The notes beneath the pieces were generated by a model that saw only the letters and a program-made list of their open reading frames with translations, did no database searches and was not told the origin of the DNA. Below are positions 7,939 through 16,548 of a DNA stretch of 37,564 nt, in pieces (position 1 is the stretch's first letter; every line of letters begins with the position of its first letter). The DNA comes from Catenulisporales bacterium (GTDB taxonomy: Bacteria > Actinomycetota > Actinomycetes > Streptomycetales > Catenulisporaceae). The stretch covers positions 1 through 37,564 of the forward strand of contig JAEKKI010000100.1 of the NCBI GenBank assembly GCA_019510485.1. The letters run 5' to 3'. Position numbers and translations under genes: made by a program.

Positions 7939-9867
7939 GTGCATCGGGTCCCATTGAGAGCGGCCGCGGGATTGGGAACAGCGGCGATCACGCTGTTCGC
8001 CACGGCGGCCACCGGAGTGGCGGCGACGTCGTCGACCTCCGGCTCATCCTCGTCGTCGGGCACCGCGAACCCTTACGCGCCGACGTACGGTCACCCCTAC
8101 CGGCACGGCGCTGTCCCCAACCTCGCGCAGTACCAGAAGCAGAAGGCGTGGGACGCCACGCATCCGGCTGCCGCGGCGGTCGGGGCGGCCACCGGTCCGG
8201 AGACGCTGTCCTACGGCGGCGGCATCGACGGCACCGGCGTCACCTCCGGTGCCAAGTCCCAGGTCTATCTCGTCTTCTATGGCAGCCAATGGGGGACGCA
8301 GACCACCGATTCGAACGGCAACGCCAAGTTCTCGACCGACACCGCCGGAGCCGCCGGCGTCGCCCAGCAGATGTTCAAGGGCATCGGCACCAACAACGAG
8401 CTGTGGTCGGCGGACCTCACGCAGTGGTGTGACGGGGCCGGAGTGAGCACCGGTGCCACGTCCTGCCCGGCCAGCCTGCCGGCCAGCCAGTTCGTGCCCT
8501 ACCAGAGCGGCGGCGTGCTCGCCGGCGTCTGGTACGACAACTCCGTGGCCTCGCCGTCGACCGCGAGCGGGCACCAGCTGGGGCAGGAGGCCCTGAACGC
8601 GGCGCACCACTTCGGCAACACCACCGCCGCGGCCAACCGGCACGCGTACTACGTCATCCTGTCCCCGAAGGGCACGAACCCCGACAGCTACCAGGGCCAG
8701 TACTGCGCGTGGCACGACTACAACGGCGACAGCACGCTCACCGGCGGCGCGATCAGCTCCGACGTGGGCGACTTCGCCTTCTCCAACCAGCCGTACAACA
8801 TCGACTCCGGCTCCGGCTGCGGCGTGGGCTTCGTGAACTCCCCCGGGACCACCGACGGCTACACCATCACGCTGGGCCACGAGTGGCACGAGACGCTGTC
8901 CGACCAGAACCCGGCCGGCGGCTGGACCAACCACACCGGCTCGTCGTTCGACGGCCAGGAGAACTCCGATGAGTGCGCGTGGCTGTCCCCCGGCTCGTCC
9001 GGCGGCGCCGCGAACGTCTCCTTCGGCTCCTTCGGCACCTACGCCCAGCAGGCCTCCTGGTCGAACGACACCAACTCCTGCGCGATCTCGCACCCGATCG
9101 TGCAGCACGGCGGCGGCGCCGAGACGGTCACGGTGACGAACCCGGGGAGCAAGAGCTCGACCGTCGGCACCGCGATCGGCACTGTGCAGATCTCGGCGAC
9201 CGACTCGGCGGGCAAGTCGCTGACCTACTCGGCCACCGGGCTCCCGGCCGGCCTGTCGATCAGCTCCTCCGGCGCCATCACCGGCACCCCGACCACCGCC
9301 GGCACCTATAACGTCACGGTGACGGCCTCCTCGGGTACCGCCTCCGGCAGCACCTCCTTCTCCTGGACCGTGAACCCGGTCGGCACCGGCTGCACCGCGG
9401 CCCAGCTGTTCGGCAACCCGGGCTTCGAGACCGGAAGCGCCACGCCGTGGACGCTGACCGCGGGAGTGCTGAACAGCTCGTCCTCCGAGCCGGCCCACTC
9501 CGGCAGCTGGGACGCGTGGATGGACGGCTATGGCACGACCCACACCGATTCCGTTTCGCAGAAGGTGACCATCCCGTCCACCTGCAAGTCGGCGACGCTC
9601 GGCTTCTGGCTGCACATCGACTCCGCGGAGACCACGACCACCACGGCCTTCGACAAGGTCACCGTGCAGGTCCTGAACTCCTCCGGCACCGTGGTCGCCA
9701 CGTTGGCGACGTACTCCAACCTCAACAAGGCGAGCGGCTACGCGTCGCACTCCTTCAGCCTGACCCCGTACATCGGCCAGAGCATCACCTTGAAGTTCAC
9801 CGGCACCGAGGACTCCTCGTTGCAGACCTCGTTCGTCCTGGACGACACGAGTGTGAGCGTGAGCTGA
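7939..9867 (+). CDS. Large secreted protein with Ig-like domain, peptidase-like
   Basis: 642 residues from GTG 7939, preferred over an upstream in-frame GTG at 7912 because GGAGAGG lies 8 nt before it. Residues 1-29 are a Sec signal peptide (Arg near the N-terminus, hydrophobic core, cut near GVAA). A Ser/Gly linker follows. Residues about 85-390 are an unrecognised globular domain with several Cys and the motif [10 protein letters not shown] (H314, E315, H317, E318), then a Cys/Trp-rich segment. This looks like a metallopeptidase-type active site but is not a standard HEXXH. Residues about 397-478 are a putative Ig (He_PIG) domain with [14 protein letters not shown] and GTPTTAGTY. Residues about 490-642 are a jelly-roll-like, possibly carbohydrate-binding domain ending [11 protein letters not shown]. 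The substrate is unknown. Confidence 0.75.
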   Translation: MHRVPLRAAAGLGTAAITLFATAATGVAATSSTSGSSSSSGTANPYAPTYGHPYRHGAVPNLAQYQKQKAWDATHPAAAAVGAATGPETLSYGGGIDGTGVTSGAKSQVYLVFYGSQWGTQTTDSNGNAKFSTDTAGAAGVAQQMFKGIGTNNELWSADLTQWCDGAGVSTGATSCPASLPASQFVPYQSGGVLAGVWYDNSVASPSTASGHQLGQEALNAAHHFGNTTAAANRHAYYVILSPKGTNPDSYQGQYCAWHDYNGDSTLTGGAISSDVGDFAFSNQPYNIDSGSGCGVGFVNSPGTTDGYTITLGHEWHETLSDQNPAGGWTNHTGSSFDGQENSDECAWLSPGSSGGAANVSFGSFGTYAQQASWSNDTNSCAISHPIVQHGGGAETVTVTNPGSKSSTVGTAIGTVQISATDSAGKSLTYSATGLPAGLSISSSGAITGTPTTAGTYNVTVTASSGTASGSTSFSWTVNPVGTGCTAAQLFGNPGFETGSATPWTLTAGVLNSSSSEPAHSGSWDAWMDGYGTTHTDSVSQKVTIPSTCKSATLGFWLHIDSAETTTTTAFDKVTVQVLNSSGTVVATLATYSNLNKASGYASHSFSLTPYIGQSITLKFTGTEDSSLQTSFVLDDTSVSVS

Positions 9868-9883
9868 CGCGGTAGCGCGACCG

Positions 9884-9916
9884 GCTGCGTGCCCCGGCTA
9901 ACCCAGGGCACGCAGC
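9884..9916. terminator. Hairpin shared by two convergent genes
   Basis: Perfect 11-bp arms, GCTGCGTGCCC (9884-9894) and GGGCACGCAGC (9906-9916), around an 11-nt loop. It begins 16 nt past the stop of the secreted protein gene and contains the stop codon of the leftward LLM gene. There is no T-tract. It could be a bidirectional terminator. Confidence 0.5.
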
Positions 9917-10770
9917 TCCGGCAGCCGCCCGGCGACCTGTTCCAGGTCGGCGAGCGGCTGATCCGGGGCGAAGAACAGCACGATCTCGGTGAAACCGGCC
10001 TCGCACCAGGGCGCCACGTCGTCCACCACCCGACGTGGATCCGGTCGCAGCTGCACCGAGCGCCGGATCTCCTTCGGGTCCCGCCCGACCTCGGCACACC
10101 AGCGATCCAGCACACCGGACAGCCGCGAGGCCTCGGCCACTCCGGAATGGTTGACGGTGTTCCAGACGTCGGCCTGCTCGGCCACCAGCCTCAGCATCCG
10201 CTTCTCGCCGGTGCCGCCGAGCCAGACCGGCGGGTGCGGAGCCTGGAGGGGTTTCGGCGCGTGCACCGCTTTGTCGAGGGTGTAGTGCTCGCCGGCGAAG
10301 TCTGTGAAGCGCGCCGGGGACCACAGGGCTTTGACGACCGCGAGCGCCTCGCCGAGTTTCTCAATACGCTGCCGTGCGCCGCCGAGCTCCAGATCCAGCA
10401 TCCGGTGCTCGTACTCGGCCCAGCCGGCGCCGATGCCGAACTCCAGACGGCCGCCGGACAGATGGTCGACGGTGGTGGCGATCTTCGCCAGCACCGCCGG
10501 GTGGCGCAGCGTGTTCGCGGTGACCATGCAGCCCAGGCGCGCGGTGCGGGTCTCCGAAGCCATGGCGGCGAGCAGCGTCCAGCCGTCGTACACGTCGATC
10601 GCCGGATCCGGTTCGGCCACCGTGGCGGCGTTGCCGACCCCGGCCAGGTGGTCGTAGACCCACAGGTGGTCGAACCCTGATTCGTCGGCCAGCCGCCAGA
10701 AGCCGCGCAGCGCGGCGATCGTCGTGCCCTGCGGTACCAGCTTCGCGCCGAACCGTATCGGATGCGTCAT
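9898..10770 (-). CDS. LLM-class F420-dependent oxidoreductase
   Basis: 290 residues from ATG 10770 (MTHPIRFGAK). Luciferase-like monooxygenase TIM barrel. Typical segments are LADESGFDHLWVYDHL near the N-terminus, then TARLGCMVTANTLRHPAVLAK, and GGRLEFGIGAGWAEYEH (about residue 130), which is the family signature near the flavin/F420 site; PPVWLGGTGEKRMLRLVAE (about 195-213) follows. In actinomycetes most of this subgroup use coenzyme F420; the substrate is unknown. The gene lies 40 nt downstream of ilvD on the same strand, with no clear ribosome site or promoter of its own, so co-transcription is likely, although no functional link to valine/isoleucine synthesis is evident. Confidence 0.85.
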   Translation of the reverse strand: MTHPIRFGAKLVPQGTTIAALRGFWRLADESGFDHLWVYDHLAGVGNAATVAEPDPAIDVYDGWTLLAAMASETRTARLGCMVTANTLRHPAVLAKIATTVDHLSGGRLEFGIGAGWAEYEHRMLDLELGGARQRIEKLGEALAVVKALWSPARFTDFAGEHYTLDKAVHAPKPLQAPHPPVWLGGTGEKRMLRLVAEQADVWNTVNHSGVAEASRLSGVLDRWCAEVGRDPKEIRRSVQLRPDPRRVVDDVAPWCEAGFTEIVLFFAPDQPLADLEQVAGRLPELRALG

Positions 10771-10810
10771 CGTGGTGGGGAGCAGGCCTGCGCCGCCGGA
10801 GCCCGGCGCC

Positions 10811-12655
10811 CTACTTGCCGATCTGGCCCAGATCGCGCACGCCGCCGGTGGCGGCGCTGGACGCCAGCGCGGCGTAGGCGCGCAGGGCGACGGACACCTG
10901 GCGGTCGCGCTCGCGCGGCCGGTATCCGCCGAGCTTGGCAAGGAGCCCGGCCCGGCGCCGCTCCAGCACCTCGGGCTCGACGTCCAGGTGCAGGCTGCGG
11001 GAGGCGATGTCGACCTGGACGATGTCGCCGTCCTCGACCAGGGCGATCACTCCGCCGGCCGCCGCCTCCGGGGAGACGTGGCCGATGGACAGCCCCGAGG
11101 TGCCGCCGGAGAAGCGGCCGTCGGTGACCAGCGCGCACTTGGCGCCCAGGCCCGTGCCCTTCAGGAACGCCGTCGGGTACAGCATCTCCTGCATGCCGGG
11201 GCCGCCCTTGGGGCCCTCGTAGCGGATGACCACGACGTCGCCGGCGACGATCCGCTTGGCCAGGATCGCCTCCACGGCGTCGTCCTGCGATTCGAAGACC
11301 TTGGCGGGACCGGAGAACCGCCAGATCTTCTCGTCCACGCCGGCGGTCTTCACGATCGCGCCGTCGGCGGCCATGTTGCCCCACAGCACGGCCAGGCCGC
11401 CGTCCTTGGTGTAGGCGTGCTCCAGGTCGCGGATGCAGCCGGCCTCGGCATCAGTGTCCAGACTCGCCCACCGGTTCGCGGTGGAGAACGGCTCGGTGGT
11501 GCGCACGCCGCCGGGCGCGGCGTGGAACAGCTCCACGGCCGCCTCGGACGCCTTGCCGCCGCGCACGTCCCACTCGTCGAGCCAGGTCTGCAGGGTCGGG
11601 GCGTGCACCGAATGAACATCCTGATCCAGCAGCCCGCCGCGGTTCAGCTCGCCGAGGATCGCCGGGATGCCGCCGGCGCGGTGCACGTCCTCCATGTGGA
11701 ACTGGCTGCTGGGCGCGACCTTGGAGATGCACGGCACGCGCCGGGAGACCTGGTCGATGTCCTTCAGGCCGAAGCCGACCCCGGCCTCCTGCGCGGCGGC
11801 CAGCAGGTGCAGCACGGTGTTGGTGGAGCCGCCCATGGCCACGTCCAGGGCCATCGCGTTGCCGAACGCCGCCGGGGTGGCGATGGCGCGCGGCAGGACC
11901 GACTCGTCGTCGCCCTCGTAGTAGCGCTTGGCGAGCTCCACGACCGTGGCGCCGGCCCGCTCGAACAGCTGCCGCCGCGCGGCGTGGGTGGCCAGCACCG
12001 AGCCGTTGCCGGGCAGGCCCAGCCCGAGGGCCTCCACCAGGCAGTTCATCGAGTTGGCGGTGAACATGCCGGAACAGGAGCCGCAGGTGGGGCAGGCGGA
12101 GCGCTCGATGCTGCCGAGCTGCTCCTCGGTGACCGCGTCGTTGGCGGAGGCGATCATCGCGTCGATCAGGTCGATCTTGGAATGCACCACGCCCTCGATG
12201 GCGGTGGTCTTCCCGGCCTCCATCGGCCCGCCGGAGACGAACACGGTCGGGACGTTCAGCCGCAGCGCGGCCATCAGCATGCCCGGCGTGATCTTGTCGC
12301 AGTTGGAGATGCACACCAGCGCGTCGGCGCAGTGCGCGTTCACCATGTACTCCACGGCGTCGGCGATCAGCTCCCGGCTGGGCAGCGAGTAGAGCATGCC
12401 GGCGTGGCCCATCGCGATGCCGTCGTCCACCGCGATGGTGTTGAACTCCTTGGCCACGCCGCCGGCTTCCTTGACGGATTCCGCGACGATCTCGCCGACG
12501 TTGCGCAGGTGCACGTGGCCGGGCACGAATTGGGTGAAGGAGTTGGCCACCGCGACGATCGGCTTGCCGAAGTCGTCGTCCCCCATCCCGGTGGCCCGCC
12601 AGAGCGCGCGGGCCCCCGCCATGTTGCGTCCGTGCGTGCTGGTCCGCGACCGCAT
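10811..12655 (-). CDS. ilvD: Dihydroxy-acid dehydratase
   Basis: 614 residues, full length for the family. It converts 2,3-dihydroxy-isovalerate and 2,3-dihydroxy-3-methylvalerate to the 2-keto acids in valine, leucine and isoleucine synthesis, using an iron-sulfur cluster and Mg2+. Visible hallmarks are [10 protein letters not shown] (C119), [19 protein letters not shown] (C188, C191, C194), [11 protein letters not shown], and near the C-terminus [23 protein letters not shown]. The start [18 protein letters not shown] matches the usual N-terminus. The ATG lacks a good Shine-Dalgarno. It is divergent from the membrane protein at 12737 and followed by an LLM oxidoreductase. No attenuator-like leader is visible in the short upstream gap. 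Confidence 0.95.
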   Translation of the reverse strand: MRSRTSTHGRNMAGARALWRATGMGDDDFGKPIVAVANSFTQFVPGHVHLRNVGEIVAESVKEAGGVAKEFNTIAVDDGIAMGHAGMLYSLPSRELIADAVEYMVNAHCADALVCISNCDKITPGMLMAALRLNVPTVFVSGGPMEAGKTTAIEGVVHSKIDLIDAMIASANDAVTEEQLGSIERSACPTCGSCSGMFTANSMNCLVEALGLGLPGNGSVLATHAARRQLFERAGATVVELAKRYYEGDDESVLPRAIATPAAFGNAMALDVAMGGSTNTVLHLLAAAQEAGVGFGLKDIDQVSRRVPCISKVAPSSQFHMEDVHRAGGIPAILGELNRGGLLDQDVHSVHAPTLQTWLDEWDVRGGKASEAAVELFHAAPGGVRTTEPFSTANRWASLDTDAEAGCIRDLEHAYTKDGGLAVLWGNMAADGAIVKTAGVDEKIWRFSGPAKVFESQDDAVEAILAKRIVAGDVVVIRYEGPKGGPGMQEMLYPTAFLKGTGLGAKCALVTDGRFSGGTSGLSIGHVSPEAAAGGVIALVEDGDIVQVDIASRSLHLDVEPEVLERRRAGLLAKLGGYRPRERDRQVSVALRAYAALASSAATGGVRDLGQIGK

Positions 12656-12724
12656 GGACTCTACCGTTCCAAGCGCGTCCGGGAAGTGGACGGTGGGGGC
12701 TATGGGGTCCGCGGCGGCCGTGCG

Positions 12725-12736
12725 TACTATCGGCGC
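12725..12736 (+). promoter_or_regulatory. Leaderless-type -10 before the membrane protein gene
   Basis: TACTAT (12725-12730), six bases CGGCGC, then GTG at 12737. There is no Shine-Dalgarno. It lies in the 81-bp gap divergent from ilvD. Confidence 0.55.
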
Positions 12737-13543
12737 GTGGGGAAATCCGGGCGGGAGCCGAGCGCGCTGGACCTGGTGGCATGGGGGCCGAAACCGCGGC
12801 GCGGCGGCCGGATCTGGCTGTGGGTCTTCCTGGTGTTCGCCACACTCGTCGGGCTCACGACCGCGATCGTCACGGTGGTCGCCTCGGTGACGCTGGTGAC
12901 GGCGCAAACCGATCAGGACAGCTACGACCGGGCGCCGTTCTGCGCGATCGGGGCCGCGAACACGCACGACTGCGTACTGCGCACGACCGCGACCGTCACC
13001 TTCGTCGACGCGACGAAGAACACCGGCAAGCACGCGCACGGCTACACGACCGACGTCGGCCTCGACCCGGACGTCGGTGATTGGCAAGCGGTCACGGTCA
13101 GCAAGTCGCGCGACCTGACGGCACAGATCTCGACCGACGACCGCTGGCCGGTCCTGGTGTGGCGCGACGAGATCACCCGCTACACGGTTCTCGGCGCGAC
13201 CCGCGACACAGATGAGAACCCGCATCACATCGTCGCCTGCCACCTGGCGACCGTGGCGATCTGCCTGGTGCTCGCGTCGCTGTTCGGACGTCCGGTACTG
13301 CGGCGTATGGCGGCGGCCGGGATCGCGGTCAACCGGACCCGGAACCGGATTCCGGACTGGACGCTGGCCGGTATCGCGGCGGCGACGATCTTCGCCGCGA
13401 TTCTGCGGCTGTCGTGGGCGGTGTCGGCGCTCGGGCTCTCGGGGATCGCGGTGCTGATCGGGTCGGCCGCGGTGTGGCCGTTCGTGCCGTGGGTGCGACA
13501 CCCCGAACCGGGCACGCGGCTCGCGCGGGGCCGGCGGCGTTAG
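12737..13543 (+). CDS. Four-helix membrane protein of unknown function
   Basis: 268 residues from GTG 12737, chosen because TACTAT sits 6 nt upstream and the coding character begins there. TM1 is about 26-55. A 105-residue domain follows, probably outside the membrane, with two cysteines (C69, C79) that could form a disulfide. TM2 is about 164-184, and TM3-TM4 about 208-250. The C-terminus is short and Arg-rich. This is the layout of small actinobacterial DUF3592-like membrane proteins (TM, extracellular domain, TM), but I cannot name the family securely. It is divergent from ilvD and convergent with the MarR gene at 13604. Confidence 0.75.
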   Translation: MGKSGREPSALDLVAWGPKPRRGGRIWLWVFLVFATLVGLTTAIVTVVASVTLVTAQTDQDSYDRAPFCAIGAANTHDCVLRTTATVTFVDATKNTGKHAHGYTTDVGLDPDVGDWQAVTVSKSRDLTAQISTDDRWPVLVWRDEITRYTVLGATRDTDENPHHIVACHLATVAICLVLASLFGRPVLRRMAAAGIAVNRTRNRIPDWTLAGIAAATIFAAILRLSWAVSALGLSGIAVLIGSAAVWPFVPWVRHPEPGTRLARGRRR

Positions 13544-13603
13544 CGCTCGGCTCCGGACCGGGTCAGGGCGGACTCGGCGCCGGACCTCGATCACCCGCCG
13601 GGC

Positions 13604-14083
13604 TCAGCTCCGTCCGGGCTCCAAACCGCGCTCTATAGCGCTCAACGCCTCCCCCAGCGCCAGCAGCTGCTCCCGGCCCATCGGCGAGACGAACGTCTCC
13701 CGCACATCCCTGACATGCGTGGGCACCGCCGCCAGCAGCTTCTCCCAGCCCGCGTCGGTCAGCACCGCGAAATAGCCGCGCCCGTCGGTCTCGCACGGCT
13801 CCCGCCGCACCAGGCCTTCCTTCTCCATGCGGCTGATCTGGTGCGACAGGCGGCTCTTCGACAGCAGCGCGCCCTCGGCCAGCTCGGTCATCCGCAGCCG
13901 CCGCAGCGGCGCCTCGGACAACCGGGCCAGGACCTCGTAGTCGATCAGCGTGATCCCGTGGCCGCGGCTGAGGCTGGCGTTGAGCCGGTCCGGCAGCAGG
14001 CGCATCACCGAGATGTAACGACGCCACACCGCCTGCTCGTCGTCGTCGAGCCAGGGTGGTTCCCGGGTGGCGTCGTCACTCAT
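13604..14083 (-). CDS. MarR-family transcriptional regulator
   Basis: 159 residues from ATG 14083. N-terminal WLDDDEQAVWRRYISVMRLLP helix, winged helix at about 55-110 with RMTELAEGALLSKSRLSHQI as the recognition region, and MEKEGLVRREPCETDGRGYF as the wing. The C-terminal helix closes the dimer. This subgroup (W..D.E..AWR start) is common in actinomycetes and usually autoregulates or controls a neighbouring transporter or enzyme; no target is obvious here. TAAACT lies 6 nt before the ATG with no ribosome site. The gene is downstream of the DUF2127 gene on the same strand, 56 nt apart, but seems to have its own promoter. Confidence 0.9.
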   Translation of the reverse strand: MSDDATREPPWLDDDEQAVWRRYISVMRLLPDRLNASLSRGHGITLIDYEVLARLSEAPLRRLRMTELAEGALLSKSRLSHQISRMEKEGLVRREPCETDGRGYFAVLTDAGWEKLLAAVPTHVRDVRETFVSPMGREQLLALGEALSAIERGLEPGRS

Positions 14084-14095
14084 GACCCGAGTTTA
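14084..14095 (-). promoter_or_regulatory. Leaderless-type -10 of the second marR
   Basis: Minus strand TAAACT (14095-14090), CGGGTC, then ATG at 14083. There is no Shine-Dalgarno. Confidence 0.55.
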
Positions 14096-14139
14096 ACGGC
14101 AGTGGTTGAAGCCAAAACGTTCTCGGCCGGACCGACCTG

Positions 14140-15021
14140 CTACGCGACGCCGGCGACGCCGCCGATCGCCTCCCCCGGGGCCGTGCGCGCATCCGGGACC
14201 GGAACGCCGTCATCGGCACCGGTGCTGTCACCACCAGCGCCGACGCACGCCGCGATCTCCACGGTCAGCAGCGCGTCGGCGTGCCGCTGGGCCTCGAACG
14301 CCTCGGCACCGCCGCGGATGCCGAACAGCCGCTTGGACAGCAGCAGGTAGACGACGGCCCCCACGTTGATCACGAACGTGCACGCCGCCAGCACGTAGGA
14401 CTTGTGCTCGTGGACCTTGTTCAGGCCGTCCCAGACCTCCAGCGGCAGGAAGATCGACGTGCCGACCGCGGTCAGGTACTCGCCCCAGCGCTTCATCAGC
14501 CACAGCCCGACGCCCTCGACCGTCTCCAGCAGCGCGTAGCCGCCGAGCAGCAGCGCCACGATGTGGACGGACTTCGGGCTGTAGTCGAAGGCCTTGCGGA
14601 CCCGCTCGACCACGCCGGCGTGCTCCACGTCCCAGCCGAAGTGGTTGGCGAACGGCTTGAAGGCGCTCAGGTCCGACTCGAAGAGCTGCTTCACCGCGTT
14701 CTGGTTGCTGCCGAACTTCCACACGGCCCAGGCGATCAGCGCGATCACCACGCCGCGGATCACGCGCTCGACCGCCAGGATCCGCAGGATGAACAGGTCG
14801 CGCAGCGCCTTGCCGCGCGGGACGATCGGCGCCTCGTCCGCCGGCCCGCTGCCCTTCGGTTCGCCGATGACGAAGTCGCCGCAGCGCAGGCAGCGCCACG
14901 CCGGTCCGTGAACCGTGTCCACTCTCAGTCGTGCGGCCAGTTCCGGTTCGATGCCGGGTCCGACCGGTGCGTAGGTGTCGTGCCCCCGCCGCGCGCAGTG
15001 GCGCCTGTTCCAATCACGCAT
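14140..15021 (-). CDS. DUF2127 membrane protein
   Basis: 293 residues from ATG 15021. The N-terminus (1-75) is soluble, with a C-x2-C pair (WRCLRCGDFV) that may bind metal. From about residue 78 it matches DUF2127: FILRILAVERVIRGVVIALIA forms TM1, then a loop, ALLLGGYALLETVEGVGLWL (TM2), RWGEYLTAVGTSIFLPLEVW (TM3) and SYVLAACTFVINVGAVVYLL (TM4). DUF2127 proteins are small integral membrane proteins without known function. The C-terminal 45 residues are polar and probably cytoplasmic. A TACGCT-N7-ATG arrangement suggests near-leaderless transcription. It is divergent from the DUF3817 gene. Confidence 0.85.
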   Translation of the reverse strand: MRDWNRRHCARRGHDTYAPVGPGIEPELAARLRVDTVHGPAWRCLRCGDFVIGEPKGSGPADEAPIVPRGKALRDLFILRILAVERVIRGVVIALIAWAVWKFGSNQNAVKQLFESDLSAFKPFANHFGWDVEHAGVVERVRKAFDYSPKSVHIVALLLGGYALLETVEGVGLWLMKRWGEYLTAVGTSIFLPLEVWDGLNKVHEHKSYVLAACTFVINVGAVVYLLLSKRLFGIRGGAEAFEAQRHADALLTVEIAACVGAGGDSTGADDGVPVPDARTAPGEAIGGVAGVA

Positions 15022-15034
15022 GGTGAACAGCGTA
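15022..15034 (-). promoter_or_regulatory. Leaderless-type -10 of the DUF2127 gene
   Basis: Minus strand TACGCT (15034-15029), seven bases GTTCACC, then ATG at 15021. There is no Shine-Dalgarno. Confidence 0.45.
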
Positions 15035-15081
15035 GGGGGGAGCGCCGACGCGGTATAGCTGGTCCGGTATTCTCCCTGCAT

Positions 15082-15100
15082 TGCCGACGTGTTGTCGGCA
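15082..15100. promoter_or_regulatory. Inverted repeat TGCCGAC-N5-GTCGGCA
   Basis: Perfect 7-bp arms at 15082-15088 and 15094-15100, downstream of a TATTCT hexamer (15068-15073) that could be the rightward -10. It would lie in the 5' leader of the DUF3817 gene, as an operator or an mRNA hairpin. Confidence 0.4.
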
Positions 15101-15130
15101 TTCGTACCGCTGAACGACGAGGGACCGCCT

Positions 15131-15439
15131 GTGACCACCGCCGAAGTCGCCACCGCAGTCGACGCCAAGCTCGCGCGCTTCCGCGTGGTGTCGCTGGCCG
15201 AGGGCGTGTCGTTCCTGCTCCTGCTGTGCGTGGGGATGCCCCTTAAGTACGGCGCCCACATGCCGGCCGCGACGATGGTCTTCGGCTCGATCCACGGGCT
15301 GCTATTCCTGGCCTACCTGGCTCTGGCCTACGACCAGAAGCAGGCTCAGAGCTGGGACGGCAAGCGGTTCGCCACGGTGCTGATCGCGTCGGTGCTGCCG
15401 ACCGGGCCGTTCTGGCTGCACAAGTCGCTGAAGAAGTAG
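15131..15439 (+). CDS. DUF3817 small membrane protein
   Basis: 102 residues from GTG 15131, with GAGGGA upstream. The segment FRVVSLAEGVSFLLLL followed by VGMPLKYG is the family hallmark. Three membrane helices are visible: about 18-40, ATMVFGSIHGLLFLAYLALA (about 50-70), and FATVLIASVLPTGPFWL (about 80-97), ending in a basic tail. DUF3817 proteins are widespread actinobacterial integral membrane proteins of unknown function. It is convergent with meaB; a degenerate tandem repeat fills the gap. Confidence 0.88.
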   Translation: MTTAEVATAVDAKLARFRVVSLAEGVSFLLLLCVGMPLKYGAHMPAATMVFGSIHGLLFLAYLALAYDQKQAQSWDGKRFATVLIASVLPTGPFWLHKSLKK

Positions 15440-15454
15440 GGCTTCTGCCAGCGT

Positions 15455-15508
15455 TCGGTCGCTTCGGTCGCCTCAGCCGCCTTAGCCGCCTCGGTCGCCT
15501 CAGTCGCT
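15455..15508. repeat. Six degenerate 9-bp tandem repeats at the 3' end of meaB
   Basis: Units of form TCRGYCGCY: tcggtcgct, tcggtcgcc, tcagccgcc, ttagccgcc, tcggtcgcc, tcagtcgct. The last unit contains the meaB stop codon. Read in the meaB direction, the array looks like repeated copies of the gene's terminal GGCGACTGA. Confidence 0.8.
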
Positions 15509-16522
15509 GACCCCGGCCACCAGCTCGTCAGCGGCCGTATACGGGTCGAGCTCGCGCCCCACCACCCGCTCGGCCAGCGCCGACAGCCGCCGGTCGCCGT
15601 GCAGGTCGCCGATCCGGGCCCGCAGCGCGGCCAGCGCGATGGCCTCGATCTCCTCGGCGGCCCGGCGCCGGCGGCGCTCCGCGAGCTTGCCGTGACTCTC
15701 CAGCCAGGCGTGGTGCTTGTCCAGCGCCGCCATGAAGTCGTCGATGCCCTGGCCGGTGGCCGCGACCGTCTTCACGATCGGCGGCCGCCAGTCGCCGGGC
15801 TCGCGCGACTCGCCGAGCGCCAGCATGTGGCCGAGTTCGCGCACGGTGGCGTCGGCGCCGTCCCGGTCGGCCTTGTTGACCACGAACACGTCGCCGATCT
15901 CCAGGATGCCGGCCTTGGCGGCCTGGATGCCGTCGCCCATTCCGGGGGCGAGCAGCACCACCGACGTGTCGGCGGTGGCGGCGACCTCCACCTCGGACTG
16001 GCCGACGCCGACCGTCTCGATCAGGACCACGTCGCAGCCGGCCGCGTCCAGCACCCGCACGGCCTGCGGGGTGGTGGCGGACAGGCCGCCGAGGTGGCCG
16101 CGCGAGGCCATGGAGCGGATGTAGACGTCGCGGTCGGTGGCGTGCTCCTGCATCCGGACGCGGTCGCCGAGCAGCGCGCCGCCGGAGAACGGCGAAGAGG
16201 GGTCGACGGCCAGGACGCCGACCCGCTTGCCCTGTTTGCGCAGCGCCGTGACCAGCGCCGAGGTCGACGTGGACTTGCCGACGCCGGGCGAGCCGGTGAG
16301 CCCCACGACGTACGCGGTGCCCGCGTACGGGGTCAGGGCCGCCATCACCGCGCGCAGCAGCGGCGAGCCGTCCTCCACGTGGGAGATCAGCCGGGCCACC
16401 GCGCGCGGGTCGCCTTTGCGGGCGCGCTCGACGAGGTCGGTCACCTCGGTCTTGTCGGTCTTGTCGGTCTTGTCGGTCTTGCCGGTCTTGTCGATCGTCT
16501 CGGCCTTCTCGGTGCTGGACAC
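15500..16522 (-). CDS. meaB: MeaB/ArgK-type GTPase chaperone of a B12 acyl-CoA mutase
   Basis: 340 residues from GTG 16522. G3E GTPase: P-loop GSPGVGKST (77-85), switch segment ETVGVGQSE (169-177), NKAD base-recognition motif (216-219), and a C-terminal dimerisation arm rich in Arg (RRRRRAAEEIEAIALAALRA). MeaB-type proteins gate adenosylcobalamin loading and protect methylmalonyl-, ethylmalonyl- or isobutyryl-CoA mutases from inactivation. In this window the only mutase subunit is IcmA, 11 kb away. It lies 26 nt downstream of the thiolase gene on the same strand, probably one operon. Residues 11-25 are a KTD/KTG tandem repeat not typical of the family and probably disordered. The 3' end runs into a second tandem repeat. 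Confidence 0.92.
   Translation of the reverse strand: MSSTEKAETIDKTGKTDKTDKTDKTEVTDLVERARKGDPRAVARLISHVEDGSPLLRAVMAALTPYAGTAYVVGLTGSPGVGKSTSTSALVTALRKQGKRVGVLAVDPSSPFSGGALLGDRVRMQEHATDRDVYIRSMASRGHLGGLSATTPQAVRVLDAAGCDVVLIETVGVGQSEVEVAATADTSVVLLAPGMGDGIQAAKAGILEIGDVFVVNKADRDGADATVRELGHMLALGESREPGDWRPPIVKTVAATGQGIDDFMAALDKHHAWLESHGKLAERRRRRAAEEIEAIALAALRARIGDLHGDRRLSALAERVVGRELDPYTAADELVAGVSD
16448..16495 (-). repeat. 9-bp tandem repeat coding (DKT)n in the MeaB N-terminus
   Basis: About five copies of a 9-bp unit (cttgtcggt on the plus strand, starting at 16451, 16460, 16469, 16478 and 16487; the fourth and fifth differ by one base each). They encode D-K-T or G-K-T triplets at residues 11-25. 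Copy number could vary in frame. Confidence 0.85.
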
Positions 16523-16548
16523 GGCGGGTGATCCTACTTCCCGGCGCC

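Noticed and set aside
8874-8888. HEXXH zinc-protease motif in the secreted protein
   Set aside because: The sequence is HEWHE, with His at position 4 instead of 5. Only a looser metal-site suggestion is justified.
16451-16495. MeaB tandem repeat as a CRISPR-like array
   Set aside because: There are no spacers; 9-bp units are directly adjacent and encode an in-frame DKT repeat.
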